A DNA stretch of 64,000 nt. Origin: Fen-1273 sp035516035. GTDB taxonomy: Bacteria > Bacteroidota > Ignavibacteria > UBA10030 > UBA6906. Shown here piece by piece: positions 34,394 through 43,544 of the stretch. Positions within the stretch are counted from its first letter, which is position 1; each line of letters opens with the position of its first letter. The position numbers and the translations under genes were made by a program. The stretch is from assembly GCA_035516035.1 (NCBI GenBank), contig DATJAS010000103.1, positions 67,724 through 131,723 on the forward strand, in the 5' to 3' direction. The notes under the pieces are model-generated. The model was given only the letters and a program-made list of their open reading frames with translations, searched no databases and was not told where the DNA came from.

Positions 34394-35218
34394 ATGCGAT
34401 TCGCACAGAAGCTCCGCCGGATACAGAAGAAACACGACAGCCTCCTCTGTATCGGCCTGGACACGGACCTCGCGCGGATCCCCGAGTTTCTCTTCGCATG
34501 GGGAGACCCGCTCTACGAGTTCAACAGGAGGATCATCGACGCGACGAAGGACATCGTCTGCGCCTACAAGATCAACCTTGCCTTCTACGAGGCCACGGGG
34601 GAGCACGGATGGTACACGGTGCACCAGACGCTCGCCCGGATTCCCGAGGAGATCCTCACGATCGGCGACGGCAAGCGGGGGGACATCGGCAATTCCTCCT
34701 CCTACTACGCCCGGTTGTTCGTCGAGGACTATGAATTCGGCGCCTCGACGGTGAACCCGTACATGGGGGAGGACTCCGTGGCCCCGTTCCTGAAGAACCC
34801 GGAGCAGGGCGCATTTGTCCTCGCGCTCACGTCGAACCCGGGCGCACGGGATTTCCAGTATCTCCCCGTGCGGGGAAAACCCCTCTACGAACACGTGGTG
34901 GCCCGCGCCGGGAAGTGGAACCGCAGGGGAAACGTGGGGCTCGTCGTCGGCGCAACGCGCCCGAAGGATCTCCGCCGCGTGCGGGCGCTCGCACCGGAGA
35001 TGCCGATACTGATCCCCGGCGTGGGAGCACAGGGGGGAGACATCCGCTCGGCGGTGCGATTCGGCTGCGCCCGAGACGGCACGATGGCGATCATCAACGC
35101 GAGCAGGAGCGTGATCTACGCCTCCGGGGGGGAGGACTTCGCCGCGGCGGCCCGCCGTGCGGCGATCGCCCTGCGCGACGAAATCAATTCGTACAGGCGC
35201 GCGTACTTCGCGCGCTGA
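34394..35218 (+). CDS. pyrF: Orotidine-5'-phosphate decarboxylase (long/type 2 form)
   Basis: 274 residues. The catalytic Lys/Asp signature sits in the GDGKRGDIGNSS block near residue 93, with the substrate part LDTDLARIP near residue 23 and VNPYMGEDSVAPFL near residue 125. This is the long OMPDC form common in Bacteroidota and Actinobacteria. It makes UMP from OMP. No other pyrimidine genes are adjacent. Confidence 0.95.
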   Translation: MRFAQKLRRIQKKHDSLLCIGLDTDLARIPEFLFAWGDPLYEFNRRIIDATKDIVCAYKINLAFYEATGEHGWYTVHQTLARIPEEILTIGDGKRGDIGNSSSYYARLFVEDYEFGASTVNPYMGEDSVAPFLKNPEQGAFVLALTSNPGARDFQYLPVRGKPLYEHVVARAGKWNRRGNVGLVVGATRPKDLRRVRALAPEMPILIPGVGAQGGDIRSAVRFGCARDGTMAIINASRSVIYASGGEDFAAAARRAAIALRDEINSYRRAYFAR

Positions 35219-35255
35219 CCCATCACACGCCCGGGGGAGGACAGCCCGAGAAGCC

Positions 35256-36641
35256 GTGCCCCGGCGCACCACGCGCGAAACAACGCTCCGCGACATCTGG
35301 CAGCACCAGGCGTTCAACCGCCTTCCCCTCCTGACCGACGAAGGAATTTCCGTCGCCGTCCGCTTTCCCGGCACCCCGAACGCGGATGGGGGTCCCGATT
35401 TCACCGATGCGCGCATCAGGATCGGCTCCGTCCTCGCACGGGGCGACGTCGAACTGCACGCGCAGTCCGCATCCTGGCACGCGCACGGGCACGACGCCGA
35501 TCCCCATTACAACCGCGTCATACTCCACGCCGTGCTCCGGCCGGGGAGAAGAACGCACGCTCCCCGGACCGCCTCCGGGCGCGCCGTCCCCCAGGTCGTC
35601 CTCTCGGGACATGTCGATCTGCGCAGGCTCCCCGCCCGGCCGCGGCGCCCGGGAGAAATCTGCCTGGCGAGCGGAGCGAGAGTCTCTCCCCTCCTGCTCC
35701 ACCGGAAGCTCCGGCGCCTCGGGAAACGAAAGATCGCCGCGAGGGTCCGCGCCCTTGCGCTCCGGCTCGACCAGATCATGTCCGAGGCGACAGTGAATCC
35801 ATGGGGTCAGCTGCTGTACGAGTGTCTCATGGAGGGGATGGGCTACTCGAAAAACCGGCGCCCGTTCCTTGCGCTTGCGCGGTCACTGCCGATCGCACGC
35901 GTGGCCGCAGCCGCCGGAGGCGATGCGCATGCGGCGGAGGCACTCCTCTTCGGCGAAGCGGGCCTCCTCCCGCCGTCGCGCAGCATCAGCGACAAGGAAT
36001 CGAGGGGGTATGTCCGCTGCCAGAGGAGGCGCTGGCGATCCCTTCGGGGGGAGCCGCGCGGGACGCTCTGCGAGGCAGACTGGCTCTTCTTCCGGATGCG
36101 GCCTGCCAACTTCCCGACCGCGCGCCTGGCAGGACTTTGCAGGCTCATTCCCCTCATCGCCGGGGAGGGGGCCCTCGAGCGGGTGCTCGCCCCGCTTGAG
36201 CGGCCGGAGGCGACGCCGGGTGCGGCGCTCCGTGAAATCCGGAACCTCTTCGCGGTGCGGGCAGCAGGGTTCTGGTCGCGCCACGTTCACTTTCGTGCCC
36301 GGGGCGGGCGCGTGAGAATCGGGAGGGAGCGAATACACGACCTGGTCTTTAACGCGGTGGTCCCCCTCGCGCTCCTGCGCGCGCGGCGCGAAGGGGACAC
36401 CGCTCTGGCACGCAGGGCGCTCGCACTCCTGGAGGCGATGCCGGGAGGATTCCTCCCCTCGGCTCTCGCCGACATGGAGCGCCGGCTCGGGCGCGCCACG
36501 CTTGCGGGCCGCCTGGCCCGGGAAGGGGCGCTCCGGCTCCGGGCGCGCTACTGCCTCCGCTTGCTCTGCGGGCGCTGCCCCGCCCTCAGAAGGTCACGCC
36601 GACGGTCACCGGGACGTACGTGGAGTTCGAGACGTCCGTGA
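35256..36641 (+). CDS. DUF2851 family protein
   Basis: 461 residues. The N-terminal block TLRDIWQHQAFNRLPLLTDEG and the conserved GPDFTDARIRIGSVLARGDVELHAQSASWHAHGHDADPHYNRVILHAV are the hallmark of DUF2851 (PF11013), a family frequent in Bacteroidota, Chlorobiota and Ignavibacteriota. The GPDF...GDVELH pattern is reminiscent of PD-(D/E)xK nuclease motifs, but the Lys is replaced by His. The C-terminus has RYCLRLLCGRCPAL, a Cys cluster of the family. GTG 35256 is the best start; an in-frame region further up lies inside pyrF. The last 56 bases overlap the opposing outer-membrane gene. Confidence 0.85.
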   Translation: MPRRTTRETTLRDIWQHQAFNRLPLLTDEGISVAVRFPGTPNADGGPDFTDARIRIGSVLARGDVELHAQSASWHAHGHDADPHYNRVILHAVLRPGRRTHAPRTASGRAVPQVVLSGHVDLRRLPARPRRPGEICLASGARVSPLLLHRKLRRLGKRKIAARVRALALRLDQIMSEATVNPWGQLLYECLMEGMGYSKNRRPFLALARSLPIARVAAAAGGDAHAAEALLFGEAGLLPPSRSISDKESRGYVRCQRRRWRSLRGEPRGTLCEADWLFFRMRPANFPTARLAGLCRLIPLIAGEGALERVLAPLERPEATPGAALREIRNLFAVRAAGFWSRHVHFRARGGRVRIGRERIHDLVFNAVVPLALLRARREGDTALARRALALLEAMPGGFLPSALADMERRLGRATLAGRLAREGALRLRARYCLRLLCGRCPALRRSRRRSPGRTWSSRRP

Positions 36642-37224
36642 AGATCCAGGCGTACTTCACTTCCAGGAAGAGCGCGATGCCCAGTTTCAGGTCGACGCCG
36701 AGGCCGACGTCCACTGTCGTCTTCCCTCCCTGCGTGGAGGAGGGGATCGTGTTCCCGGGGAATCCCGCGATCGACGTGGTGACGGCATCGCGCGATAACC
36801 ATGCCAGCCCGATGCCTCCCGTGGCGTACGGCGTGATCAGCGGGAGGGGAAGTATCGGCATCTTCCCGTTCGCCGAGAGCGCGAATATGCCGAGCCCCCC
36901 GCCGCTGATCGACATCTGGTCTGCCGCGCTGCCGAAGAGCGGGCGGAAGGAGTCGCGGAACTTGTTCTCGTCGATCGCATAGTGGATGTAGTCGCCGCTC
37001 AGCCGGACGCTGACCAGCATGAGGTTGGCGTCCAGGTGCACGCCACCCCCCAGGCCCGCGCCGTAGGCGCTCGCGACCTGCTGGTTGAGGCCGCTCACGG
37101 ACGGGCCCGGGAATTTCGAGCTGGTGAAGTCGGCGTGGACGCCGAAACCGAACGACGGTCCGAGCGCCATCGCGCTCGGGGCACAGAGGGCACAGAGGAC
37201 GCCCGCGAGTATGAGCCGTTGCAT
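36586..37224 (-). CDS. Outer-membrane beta-barrel protein
   Basis: 212 residues with a signal peptide (LILAGVLCALCAPSAMA), alternating strands and a C-terminal aromatic/hydrophobic ending (YVPVTVGVTF) as needed for outer-membrane insertion. LGVDLKLGIALFLEVKYAWIFTD near residue 180 resembles the OmpW/OprF-type porin-like barrels (Pfam OMP_b-brl). AGGAG lies 8 bases before the ATG. It is 28 bases downstream of the GATase-like gene and probably in the same operon. It overlaps DUF2851 tail to tail. Confidence 0.8.
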   Translation of the reverse strand: MQRLILAGVLCALCAPSAMALGPSFGFGVHADFTSSKFPGPSVSGLNQQVASAYGAGLGGGVHLDANLMLVSVRLSGDYIHYAIDENKFRDSFRPLFGSAADQMSISGGGLGIFALSANGKMPILPLPLITPYATGGIGLAWLSRDAVTTSIAGFPGNTIPSSTQGGKTTVDVGLGVDLKLGIALFLEVKYAWIFTDVSNSTYVPVTVGVTF

Positions 37225-37252
37225 GGTGCGATCTCCTGAGAGGTTGTGGGGT

Positions 37253-38521
37253 TCAGGTTTTCTGCTGCTTCTTGCGTGCCGCGGGGAAGAGGATGTTGTT
37301 CAGGATCAAGCGGTAGCCGGGGGAGTTCCGGTGGAGCGACAGGTCGGTCGGCGGGTTGCCCACCGCGTGCTGGTAGTCCTCGGGATCGTGCCCCCCGTAA
37401 AAGGTAAACGTCCCTCTCCCGAAATTCCCGTGGAGATACTTCACCTGGTCCGTCCCCTGTTTTTCGGCCAGTATGGTGACGCTCGACTTGATGAGGCTCT
37501 TCTTGAATCCCGTGGTCTGCCCCATGAAGCCCTTGATGACGTTCACGTGGTTCTGCGTGAGCATCGTCGGGACGGGATCGAACTTCGCGGAGAACTCAAA
37601 GAGCGTGAAGTAGTCGGTCTCCGGGTTCAGCGCGCCGAGCATGTCGCTCGGGGGATCGTCGATATCTGAATACTCGTACCGCAGGGGATTCCGCTCGACG
37701 GTGAAGTTGGTGAACGCGAGCGTCTTCGAGTAGTCGAGCTTTGCCTGGAAGTCCGGGTCCGGCGGGTCGCCGTCGTACATCACGTCGCAGATGTCCGTGT
37801 TCTCGGCAGCGAGCGCGATGTCGAACGTGTCGGTCGCCGAGCACATGGCGAACATGAAGCCCCCCGCGCCGATGTAGCTCTTGATGGCGCGCGCGACGGC
37901 CTTCTTCAGTTCGGACACCTTCCGGAAACCGAGCTTGTGCGCCTCCTGCTCCAGCTGCGCCACCTGCGCCTGGTACCATGCCGCCCCCGCGAATGAGGCG
38001 TAGAACTTGCCATACTGCCCGGTGAAATCCTCGTGGTGCAGGTGGAGCCAGTCGTAGTTGGCGAGCTTGCCTGCGAGCACCTCGTCGTCCCAGAGCCTGT
38101 CATAGGCGATCCCCGCGTAGTCGAGCGCGAGCGTGACCGCGTCGTCCCAGGGCTGGAATCCCGGAGGGACGTACACCGCGACCCGGGGGGCCTTCTCCAG
38201 GCGCTCGACGTCCATGTTGTTGTCTTCCCGCTGGACCTCCGCGTAGATGGCGGAGGCTTCCGCCGCCGATTCCCGGACGAACGACACTCCCCGGGCCAGG
38301 CATTCTCCCGTCACGAAGTCGTGCGCGTCCATCATGAAGGAGCCGCCCCGGTAGTTGAGGAGCCAGTCGATTTCCACTCCGCGCGCCAGCGTCCGGTACG
38401 CGATCCCGTACGCCTTCAGGTGATCCGTCTGCGTCAGGTCCATGGGGATCAGGATCTTGTCCTGCGCAAGCGCGGAGGCTCCCCCGAGCAGCGCCAGTGC
38501 CAGCAGTGTACCGCGCGTCAT
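37253..38521 (-). CDS. Conserved exported protein with GATase-like domain (often misnamed asparagine synthetase B)
   Basis: 422 residues with a signal peptide ending ASALAQ. The opening IPMDLTQTDHLKAYGIAYRTLARGVEIDWLLNYRGGSF is one I recognise from Bacteroidota proteins labelled 'asparagine synthetase B'. It has neither the N-terminal Cys2 nor the ATP-pyrophosphatase domain of that enzyme, so the label is not supported. Residues 220-235 (GGFMFAMCSATDTFDIA) look like a nucleophile elbow (Cys227) of a class-I GATase/ThuA-like fold. WLHLHHEDF near residue 158 could supply a His. The ATG is one base after the TPR gene stop (TAG-C-ATG). Function unknown. Confidence 0.8.
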   Translation of the reverse strand: MTRGTLLALALLGGASALAQDKILIPMDLTQTDHLKAYGIAYRTLARGVEIDWLLNYRGGSFMMDAHDFVTGECLARGVSFVRESAAEASAIYAEVQREDNNMDVERLEKAPRVAVYVPPGFQPWDDAVTLALDYAGIAYDRLWDDEVLAGKLANYDWLHLHHEDFTGQYGKFYASFAGAAWYQAQVAQLEQEAHKLGFRKVSELKKAVARAIKSYIGAGGFMFAMCSATDTFDIALAAENTDICDVMYDGDPPDPDFQAKLDYSKTLAFTNFTVERNPLRYEYSDIDDPPSDMLGALNPETDYFTLFEFSAKFDPVPTMLTQNHVNVIKGFMGQTTGFKKSLIKSSVTILAEKQGTDQVKYLHGNFGRGTFTFYGGHDPEDYQHAVGNPPTDLSLHRNSPGYRLILNNILFPAARKKQQKT

Positions 38522-38522
38522 G

Positions 38523-40445
38523 CTACGGCGCCTCATGCCGCAGTTCCAGGAGGCGGCTGCGGGCGCGGTCCGCCAGGAGCGATTTCGGGTAATCATCCAG
38601 GAACCGCTCGTACGCCTCGCGTGCCCTGACCTCGTCGTGGAGGCCGAACCACTCGACTTCGGCCAGGTTGAACTGCGCGCGATCCGGATCGATGCTGCTT
38701 GAGCGGAACTCCGTCAGCACGCGTTCGTAGGCGGCCACCGCGTCGCGGAAGAGCCCGGCCGACGCGTCGAGCTCCCCCACGTTCATGAGGGCGTCATCCA
38801 CCAGGGGCGCCCCGGGGTACGCGCTGATCACGGATTGGTAGACCGAGACCGCCTCCGTGTTTTTCCCCTGGCGCGCCAGGAAATCCGCGGAGGCGAACCG
38901 GCGGAGCGCTTCCGGGGCTGTCGAGGCGTTTTCCTGCAGGAACGCCTGCAACCGGAGCGCGTCGTTGGCGTAGTCCGCCCTGAGATTCACGGTAATGCCC
39001 GCCAGGAGCGCGGCGGCGGAATCGAACCGGCCGCCGAAGTAGTCGATCTCCGCAAGGCGGAAGACGGCCTCGTCGTGCTGGTCAGGGGCGGCCCCTCCCG
39101 CGCGGGCGACGTCGGTGAAGAGGGCCGCCGCCCTGGCGGTGTCCCCCCGGGCCGTTTCGACCTTCCCCAGCATCAGCATCGCATCGATGCGGAGCGCCTG
39201 GAGCGGTCCCGCCTCGCTCACCGCGCGGCCGAACGAGCCCGCCGCACCGGCCATGTCGCCGAATTTTCCACTCTGGAGCATCCCGATCTGGAAGTAGGAG
39301 CGCGCCGCCTCCTCGGTCCCCGGCCACCGGGCGATGATCTCTTCGAACAGCCTGACCGCCCCGCCGTAGAGGGGAACGGCCTCCGTGGCGGGCGTTCCCC
39401 TCACCGGTGAAGAGAACGTATCGGCGGCAGCCTGGATCGCCATCATGGCGACGGCGTAGCCGTATTTCGCCGACGGCATCTGCGCAGCCGGGAGCGGGAC
39501 GTCGAACGCCTCCCGGTACGCCCGCGCGGCGGCCTCATACGCCCGGTCCCCCGCGGCGCTCCGGGCGAACTGGACGAGCTCGCCGCCGTGCGCGTTTTCG
39601 AGCGCATCGATCCGCCGCTCGATCTCGAGCGCGTCGTCGAACTTCTTCCCCTCCATGTCGAGCCAGGCCAGGAGTCTGAGGAGCGTGAGATCCTGCTTCT
39701 CGCCGAGGGCACGGCGGATCACGCCGGCGACGGCCGCACGCGCCTCCTCCCGCCCCGTCACCTGCGCCAGGCGGCTCTGGACGAACGCGACCTGCGTCGG
39801 ATTTGCGGCGAGCCACCGGAGGTATTCCTCCGTCGCCCCCGCGTAGTCCATGGTGGAGGAGAGGAGCTGCGCCAGCTCGAGCGTGAAGAGGTTCTGATCG
39901 CCGGTCGCGGCGCGCCCCCGGCGATACACCGCGGCAGCGCGATCCAGCAGCCTGTTCTCCGCGAGCACGGAGGCGACGATCCTGTACGTCATCGGGTTGG
40001 AGGGATCGGTCGCAATGGCGGCGTCCCAGGCGGCGGTCGCCTCCGCCTCGCGGTTCGCCCTGTAGTAGACGCTCCCGAGCTGGGCCCGGAGCCCCGCGTC
40101 GCGCGGCGCCCCCGCAAGGCGGCGGGAGAGGAGCGCGATCACCCGGTCGTACTGCTTGAGCTGCATCCAGACCCGCTGCACGGCGTCCAGGAGCACGACG
40201 TTCGTGGTGTCGGCGGCCAGAAGCTCACCGTAGATGGCACCCGCACGTTCGTAATCGCCGGCCTGCTCCAGTCCCTGCGCAAGCCGAAACTTTACATCAC
40301 GGTCGGACGTTTGAGAGCAGGCCGGTGAGGAAAGGAAGGCGGCGAGCAGCGCGGCGGCACAGGCGGCACAGGCGCGGCGTCTGTTGACCGCCAGAGCGGT
40401 TTTGCGTACCTTGAAAATGGAAATTGAGGGGCCTCCATCACACAC
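38523..40445 (-). CDS. Exported TPR protein (tol-pal YbgF-like repeats)
   Basis: About 640 residues. A hydrophobic signal (CAACAAALLAAFLSSPAC) suggests export, possibly as a lipoprotein. The rest consists of TPR-like helical repeats: EQAGDYERAGAIYGELLAADTTNVVLL near the start and AFAAYERVLTEFRSSSIDPDRAQFNLAE-type YbgF/BamD-like repeats at the end, where spacing is that of outer-lipoprotein TPRs. The start is uncertain: no ATG precedes the signal, and GTG 40445 (GGAG 7 bases upstream) gives a 27-residue N-region. It would begin head to head with dxr, with no space for a promoter between them. Cotranscribed with the two genes downstream. Confidence 0.75.
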   Translation of the reverse strand: MCDGGPSISIFKVRKTALAVNRRRACAACAAALLAAFLSSPACSQTSDRDVKFRLAQGLEQAGDYERAGAIYGELLAADTTNVVLLDAVQRVWMQLKQYDRVIALLSRRLAGAPRDAGLRAQLGSVYYRANREAEATAAWDAAIATDPSNPMTYRIVASVLAENRLLDRAAAVYRRGRAATGDQNLFTLELAQLLSSTMDYAGATEEYLRWLAANPTQVAFVQSRLAQVTGREEARAAVAGVIRRALGEKQDLTLLRLLAWLDMEGKKFDDALEIERRIDALENAHGGELVQFARSAAGDRAYEAAARAYREAFDVPLPAAQMPSAKYGYAVAMMAIQAAADTFSSPVRGTPATEAVPLYGGAVRLFEEIIARWPGTEEAARSYFQIGMLQSGKFGDMAGAAGSFGRAVSEAGPLQALRIDAMLMLGKVETARGDTARAAALFTDVARAGGAAPDQHDEAVFRLAEIDYFGGRFDSAAALLAGITVNLRADYANDALRLQAFLQENASTAPEALRRFASADFLARQGKNTEAVSVYQSVISAYPGAPLVDDALMNVGELDASAGLFRDAVAAYERVLTEFRSSSIDPDRAQFNLAEVEWFGLHDEVRAREAYERFLDDYPKSLLADRARSRLLELRHEAP

Positions 40446-41612
40446 GTGACATCTCCGCGCAGCATCGCCATCCTCGGGTCGACCGGGTCGATCGGCCGCA
40501 GCAGCCTGGACGTGATCGCCGCGTTTCCCGACCGCTTCCGCGCCGCGTACCTCTGCGCCCATAGAAATATCGACCTTTTGCGGGAGCAAATCAACCGATT
40601 TCGACCGAAGGGAGCGGTGGTGCTCGACGCGGCGCGCGCTGACGAGCTCCGGCGAACGGTTTCCCCGTCCACCGAGATCCTCGCGGGGCCGGAGGGGGTC
40701 ATGGAGATCGTGAGCAGGGACGACGTGCACATGGTCCTGAGCGCGCTGGTCGGGGTCGCAGGGCTCCGTCCCACGCTCCGCGCGCTGGAGGCGCGAAAGG
40801 ACGTGGCGCTGGCAAACAAGGAGACGCTCGTCGTCGGGGGCGAGCTCGTCATGGCGGCCGCGCGGGATTCCGGCGCGCGCCTCCTCCCGGTCGACAGCGA
40901 ACACAGCGCCATCTTCCAGTGCCTGCGGGGAGAGGACCCGCGCGCCGTCGCGCGGCTGCTGATCACCGCTTCCGGGGGTCCCTTTCTCTCGCTTCCCAGG
41001 GAGAAGTTCTCTTCGGTCACCGTCGCAGAGGCGCTCAATCACCCGACGTGGCGGATGGGGACGAAGATCACGATCGATTCCGCGACGCTGATGAACAAGG
41101 GACTCGAGGTGATCGAGGCCTACTGGCTCTTCGGCATACCGCCGGAGAAGATCGAGGTGGTGATTCACCCGCAGTCCGTGATTCACTCGATGGTGGAGTT
41201 CATCGACGGCTCGATGAAGGCGCAGATGGGGATGCCGGACATGAAGCTCCCGATCCTCTACGCGCTGGCGTACCCGGACCGGCCCGCGGCGGCATCGCGC
41301 CGCGTGGACCTCGCCGCGCTCGGCGCCCTGACGTTCCACACGCCCGATACGGAAAAATTCGAGTGCCTCACGCTCGCGCTGCGCGCGCTCCACTCCGGCG
41401 GCACCGCCCCCGCCGTCATGAATGCGGCGAACGAGGTCGCGGTGCAGATGTTCCTGGACGGGGAGATCCCCTTCAGCGCGATCCCGGGGGTGATCCGGGA
41501 GTCGCTCCAGCGGCACGCACCGCTCCACGCGTTCACGCTCGACGACCTCGAGAGGATCGACGGCGACACCCGCCGACAGGCGCGCCGCGCGCCGGCCACG
41601 ACACTCACCTGA
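40446..41612 (+). CDS. dxr: 1-deoxy-D-xylulose-5-phosphate reductoisomerase
   Basis: IspC/Dxr converts DXP to MEP in the non-mevalonate isoprenoid pathway. 388 residues. The NADPH fold opens with AILGSTGSIGRSSLDVI, and NKETLVV, PVDSEHSA (Asp and Glu of the metal site), the SGG(P) loop and WRMGTKITIDSATLMNKGLEVIEA are standard. Start GTG 40446. Its partner rseP begins 10 bases downstream, a very common pairing. Confidence 0.97.
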   Translation: MTSPRSIAILGSTGSIGRSSLDVIAAFPDRFRAAYLCAHRNIDLLREQINRFRPKGAVVLDAARADELRRTVSPSTEILAGPEGVMEIVSRDDVHMVLSALVGVAGLRPTLRALEARKDVALANKETLVVGGELVMAAARDSGARLLPVDSEHSAIFQCLRGEDPRAVARLLITASGGPFLSLPREKFSSVTVAEALNHPTWRMGTKITIDSATLMNKGLEVIEAYWLFGIPPEKIEVVIHPQSVIHSMVEFIDGSMKAQMGMPDMKLPILYALAYPDRPAAASRRVDLAALGALTFHTPDTEKFECLTLALRALHSGGTAPAVMNAANEVAVQMFLDGEIPFSAIPGVIRESLQRHAPLHAFTLDDLERIDGDTRRQARRAPATTLT

Positions 41613-41622
41613 CGGGACGCAC

Positions 41623-42933
41623 ATGCAGTTTCTGAAGACTCTTCTGGATTTCGTCATCACGCTGGGCGTCCTGGTGTTCGTCCACGAGTTCGGCCACTTC
41701 CTCGCGGCGAAGCTCTGCGGCATGCGCGTGGACCGGTTTTCCATCGGGTTCCCTCCGCGGGCGTTCGGTCGCACGTTCGGGGAGACCGACTACTGCGTCT
41801 CCTGGCTGCCGGTGGGAGGCTACGTGAAGATCGCCGGGATGGTCGACGAGAGCATGGACGTCGAATTCATGAACCGCCCGCCGGAGCCCTGGGAGTTCCG
41901 CTCCAAGCCGATCTGGCAGCGGATGATCGTCCTCTCTGCCGGGGTGGCAATGAATCTCCTCCTCGCCCTGGTCATCTTCTGGGGCGTGCACTATGCCGCG
42001 GGGAGAACGCTGCGCGCAACGACCGACGTGGGGTATGTCGCGGCAGGGAGCCCCGCCCGGAATGCGGGATTCATGGCGGGAGACAGGATACTCTCCGTAG
42101 ACGGCACTCCGGTGAGCGCCTGGGAGCCGATGCTCGACGCGCTGGAGGAAGGCGAGGGGGCGGCGGCGGTCGCCGTCCGCCGCCCGGGGCACGACACGGT
42201 GCTCAGCGTCGAGCGGCAGGCCATGCGCGACGCCGGGGCGGCGGGCTCCGGGCTTGTGTGCGCGGGGACGGAGATAGCCGTCGGCCCGCCGGAGCCGGGA
42301 AAGCCGGCGGAACAACTGGGACTGAAGGCGCAGGACGTTCTCGTGGCAATCGACGGCACGCCGATCCGCGACCTGCAGACCGTGCTCCAGATCGTCAGGC
42401 AGAACGCGGGAAAGCAGATCCTGATCGAGTGGCGGCGCGGGACGGAGCTGATGCGCGGGACCACCGTGCCCACCTCCGACGGCCACATCGGGATTCCCAT
42501 CGGGGAAAGCTACACGGGTCCCCGCCTCCACATCGCCTATTCCCTCGCGGGGGCGCTTCCCGCCGGGGCGCGCTACATGGTCTTCGTCACGGTCAGCTTC
42601 CTGCAGCAGATGTGGCAGCTCGTGACGGGCAAGGTCTCATTCGCCCAGTCCATCGGGGGACCGATCAAGATCGCCCAGCTCGCCTCGCAGTCTTCGGACC
42701 TCGGGCTGCTGACGTATCTCAGCTTCATGGCGCTGCTGAGCATCAACCTGGCCATCATCAACATCCTCCCCTTCCCCGCGCTGGACGGCGGCCATCTGTC
42801 ATTCCTCGTCTACGAGGCGATATTCCGCCGCGAGGTTCCCCTGCGGGTCAAGCTGGGACTCCAGAAGGCGGGCATCGTGGTCCTCCTGGCCTTCATGGCG
42901 TTCGTCGTGGTGAACGACATCATTCACTTCTAG
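41623..42933 (+). CDS. rseP: Site-2 protease, RIP metalloprotease RseP
   Basis: 436-residue intramembrane zinc protease of family M50. HEFGH lies at residues 21-25 in the first helix, LPVGGYVKIAGM follows, two PDZ-like domains are in the middle, and the metal Asp sits in LPFPALDGGHLSFL near residue 385. RseP cuts anti-sigma factors and signal-peptide remnants within the membrane. The anti-sigma gene at 48.7-49.6 kb could be a substrate (inference). The C-terminus overlaps the opposing lipoprotein gene by 14 bases. Confidence 0.95.
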   Translation: MQFLKTLLDFVITLGVLVFVHEFGHFLAAKLCGMRVDRFSIGFPPRAFGRTFGETDYCVSWLPVGGYVKIAGMVDESMDVEFMNRPPEPWEFRSKPIWQRMIVLSAGVAMNLLLALVIFWGVHYAAGRTLRATTDVGYVAAGSPARNAGFMAGDRILSVDGTPVSAWEPMLDALEEGEGAAAVAVRRPGHDTVLSVERQAMRDAGAAGSGLVCAGTEIAVGPPEPGKPAEQLGLKAQDVLVAIDGTPIRDLQTVLQIVRQNAGKQILIEWRRGTELMRGTTVPTSDGHIGIPIGESYTGPRLHIAYSLAGALPAGARYMVFVTVSFLQQMWQLVTGKVSFAQSIGGPIKIAQLASQSSDLGLLTYLSFMALLSINLAIINILPFPALDGGHLSFLVYEAIFRREVPLRVKLGLQKAGIVVLLAFMAFVVVNDIIHF

Positions 42934-43531
42934 CGCGCTCCCAGCGCGCCGACGAGAGGAACGCCTCGAGCACGCCGAAGATCTCCCGCGCCGCTCCCGG
43001 CGGCGCGTTCCCGCTTACCAGAGCCGTGACCGCGTAGACGCTTCCCCCCGTCCCCAGGATCACCGTCCGCGTCCTGTCCCCCGAGCCCGCGTATTCCACG
43101 TCGTAGCTCACCGCCTCACCCCCCGGCGCCGCCGTGCGGGCGGGCACGCGCGTGAGCACGCCCGGCCGCCGCGACGTCTCCAGCGCCGCCGTCAGCTTCG
43201 CAACCTCAAGGAGTCCCCCGGCGTCGAGGTCCCCCTGCCCGAGCGCCCGCAGGTGCACCGGGCGCACGGTGAGGCTCCCCGCGTAGTCCGCGCGCATGAG
43301 CCAGAGGCTGCACCGGGAGCAGAGCGAGTCCTCGCCGGCGTCAAACCACCCCGGCGGCATGCGGTAGCGGATGTTCCCGTCGCGCGAGGCCAGTGCCGGC
43401 ACACCGGGGGCGGTCGCGGCGCCCTCCCGGGGGGCGCACCCGCAGGCCACGAGCGCGCTACAGAGCGCCGCGCAGAACGCGACAATGAGCCGCGCGGGAA
43501 CGTGTGTTCCCCGCACCCGGGGGGAGGTCAC
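42920..43531 (-). CDS. Lipoprotein of unknown function
   Basis: 203 residues. LIVAFCAALCSALVACGC suggests a lipoprotein signal with the lipidated Cys at ACGC. Mature part: a globular alpha/beta domain with CSRCSLWLMRADYAGSLTVRPVHLRAL and a C-terminal block VSYDVEYAGSGDRTRTVILGTGGSVYAVTALVSG that resembles the DUF1795/PsbP-like fold seen in some lipoproteins. I do not know the family. GTG start at 43531, 13 bases after the PorV-like gene stop on the same strand. Confidence 0.65.
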   Translation of the reverse strand: MTSPRVRGTHVPARLIVAFCAALCSALVACGCAPREGAATAPGVPALASRDGNIRYRMPPGWFDAGEDSLCSRCSLWLMRADYAGSLTVRPVHLRALGQGDLDAGGLLEVAKLTAALETSRRPGVLTRVPARTAAPGGEAVSYDVEYAGSGDRTRTVILGTGGSVYAVTALVSGNAPPGAAREIFGVLEAFLSSARWERARSE

Positions 43532-43544
43532 GGCGTGAGGTCGT

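Noticed and set aside
37253..38521. Asparagine synthetase B as the product name
   Set aside because: Neither the N-terminal Cys2 nor the ATP-pyrophosphatase domain is present; only a GATase-like elbow is visible.
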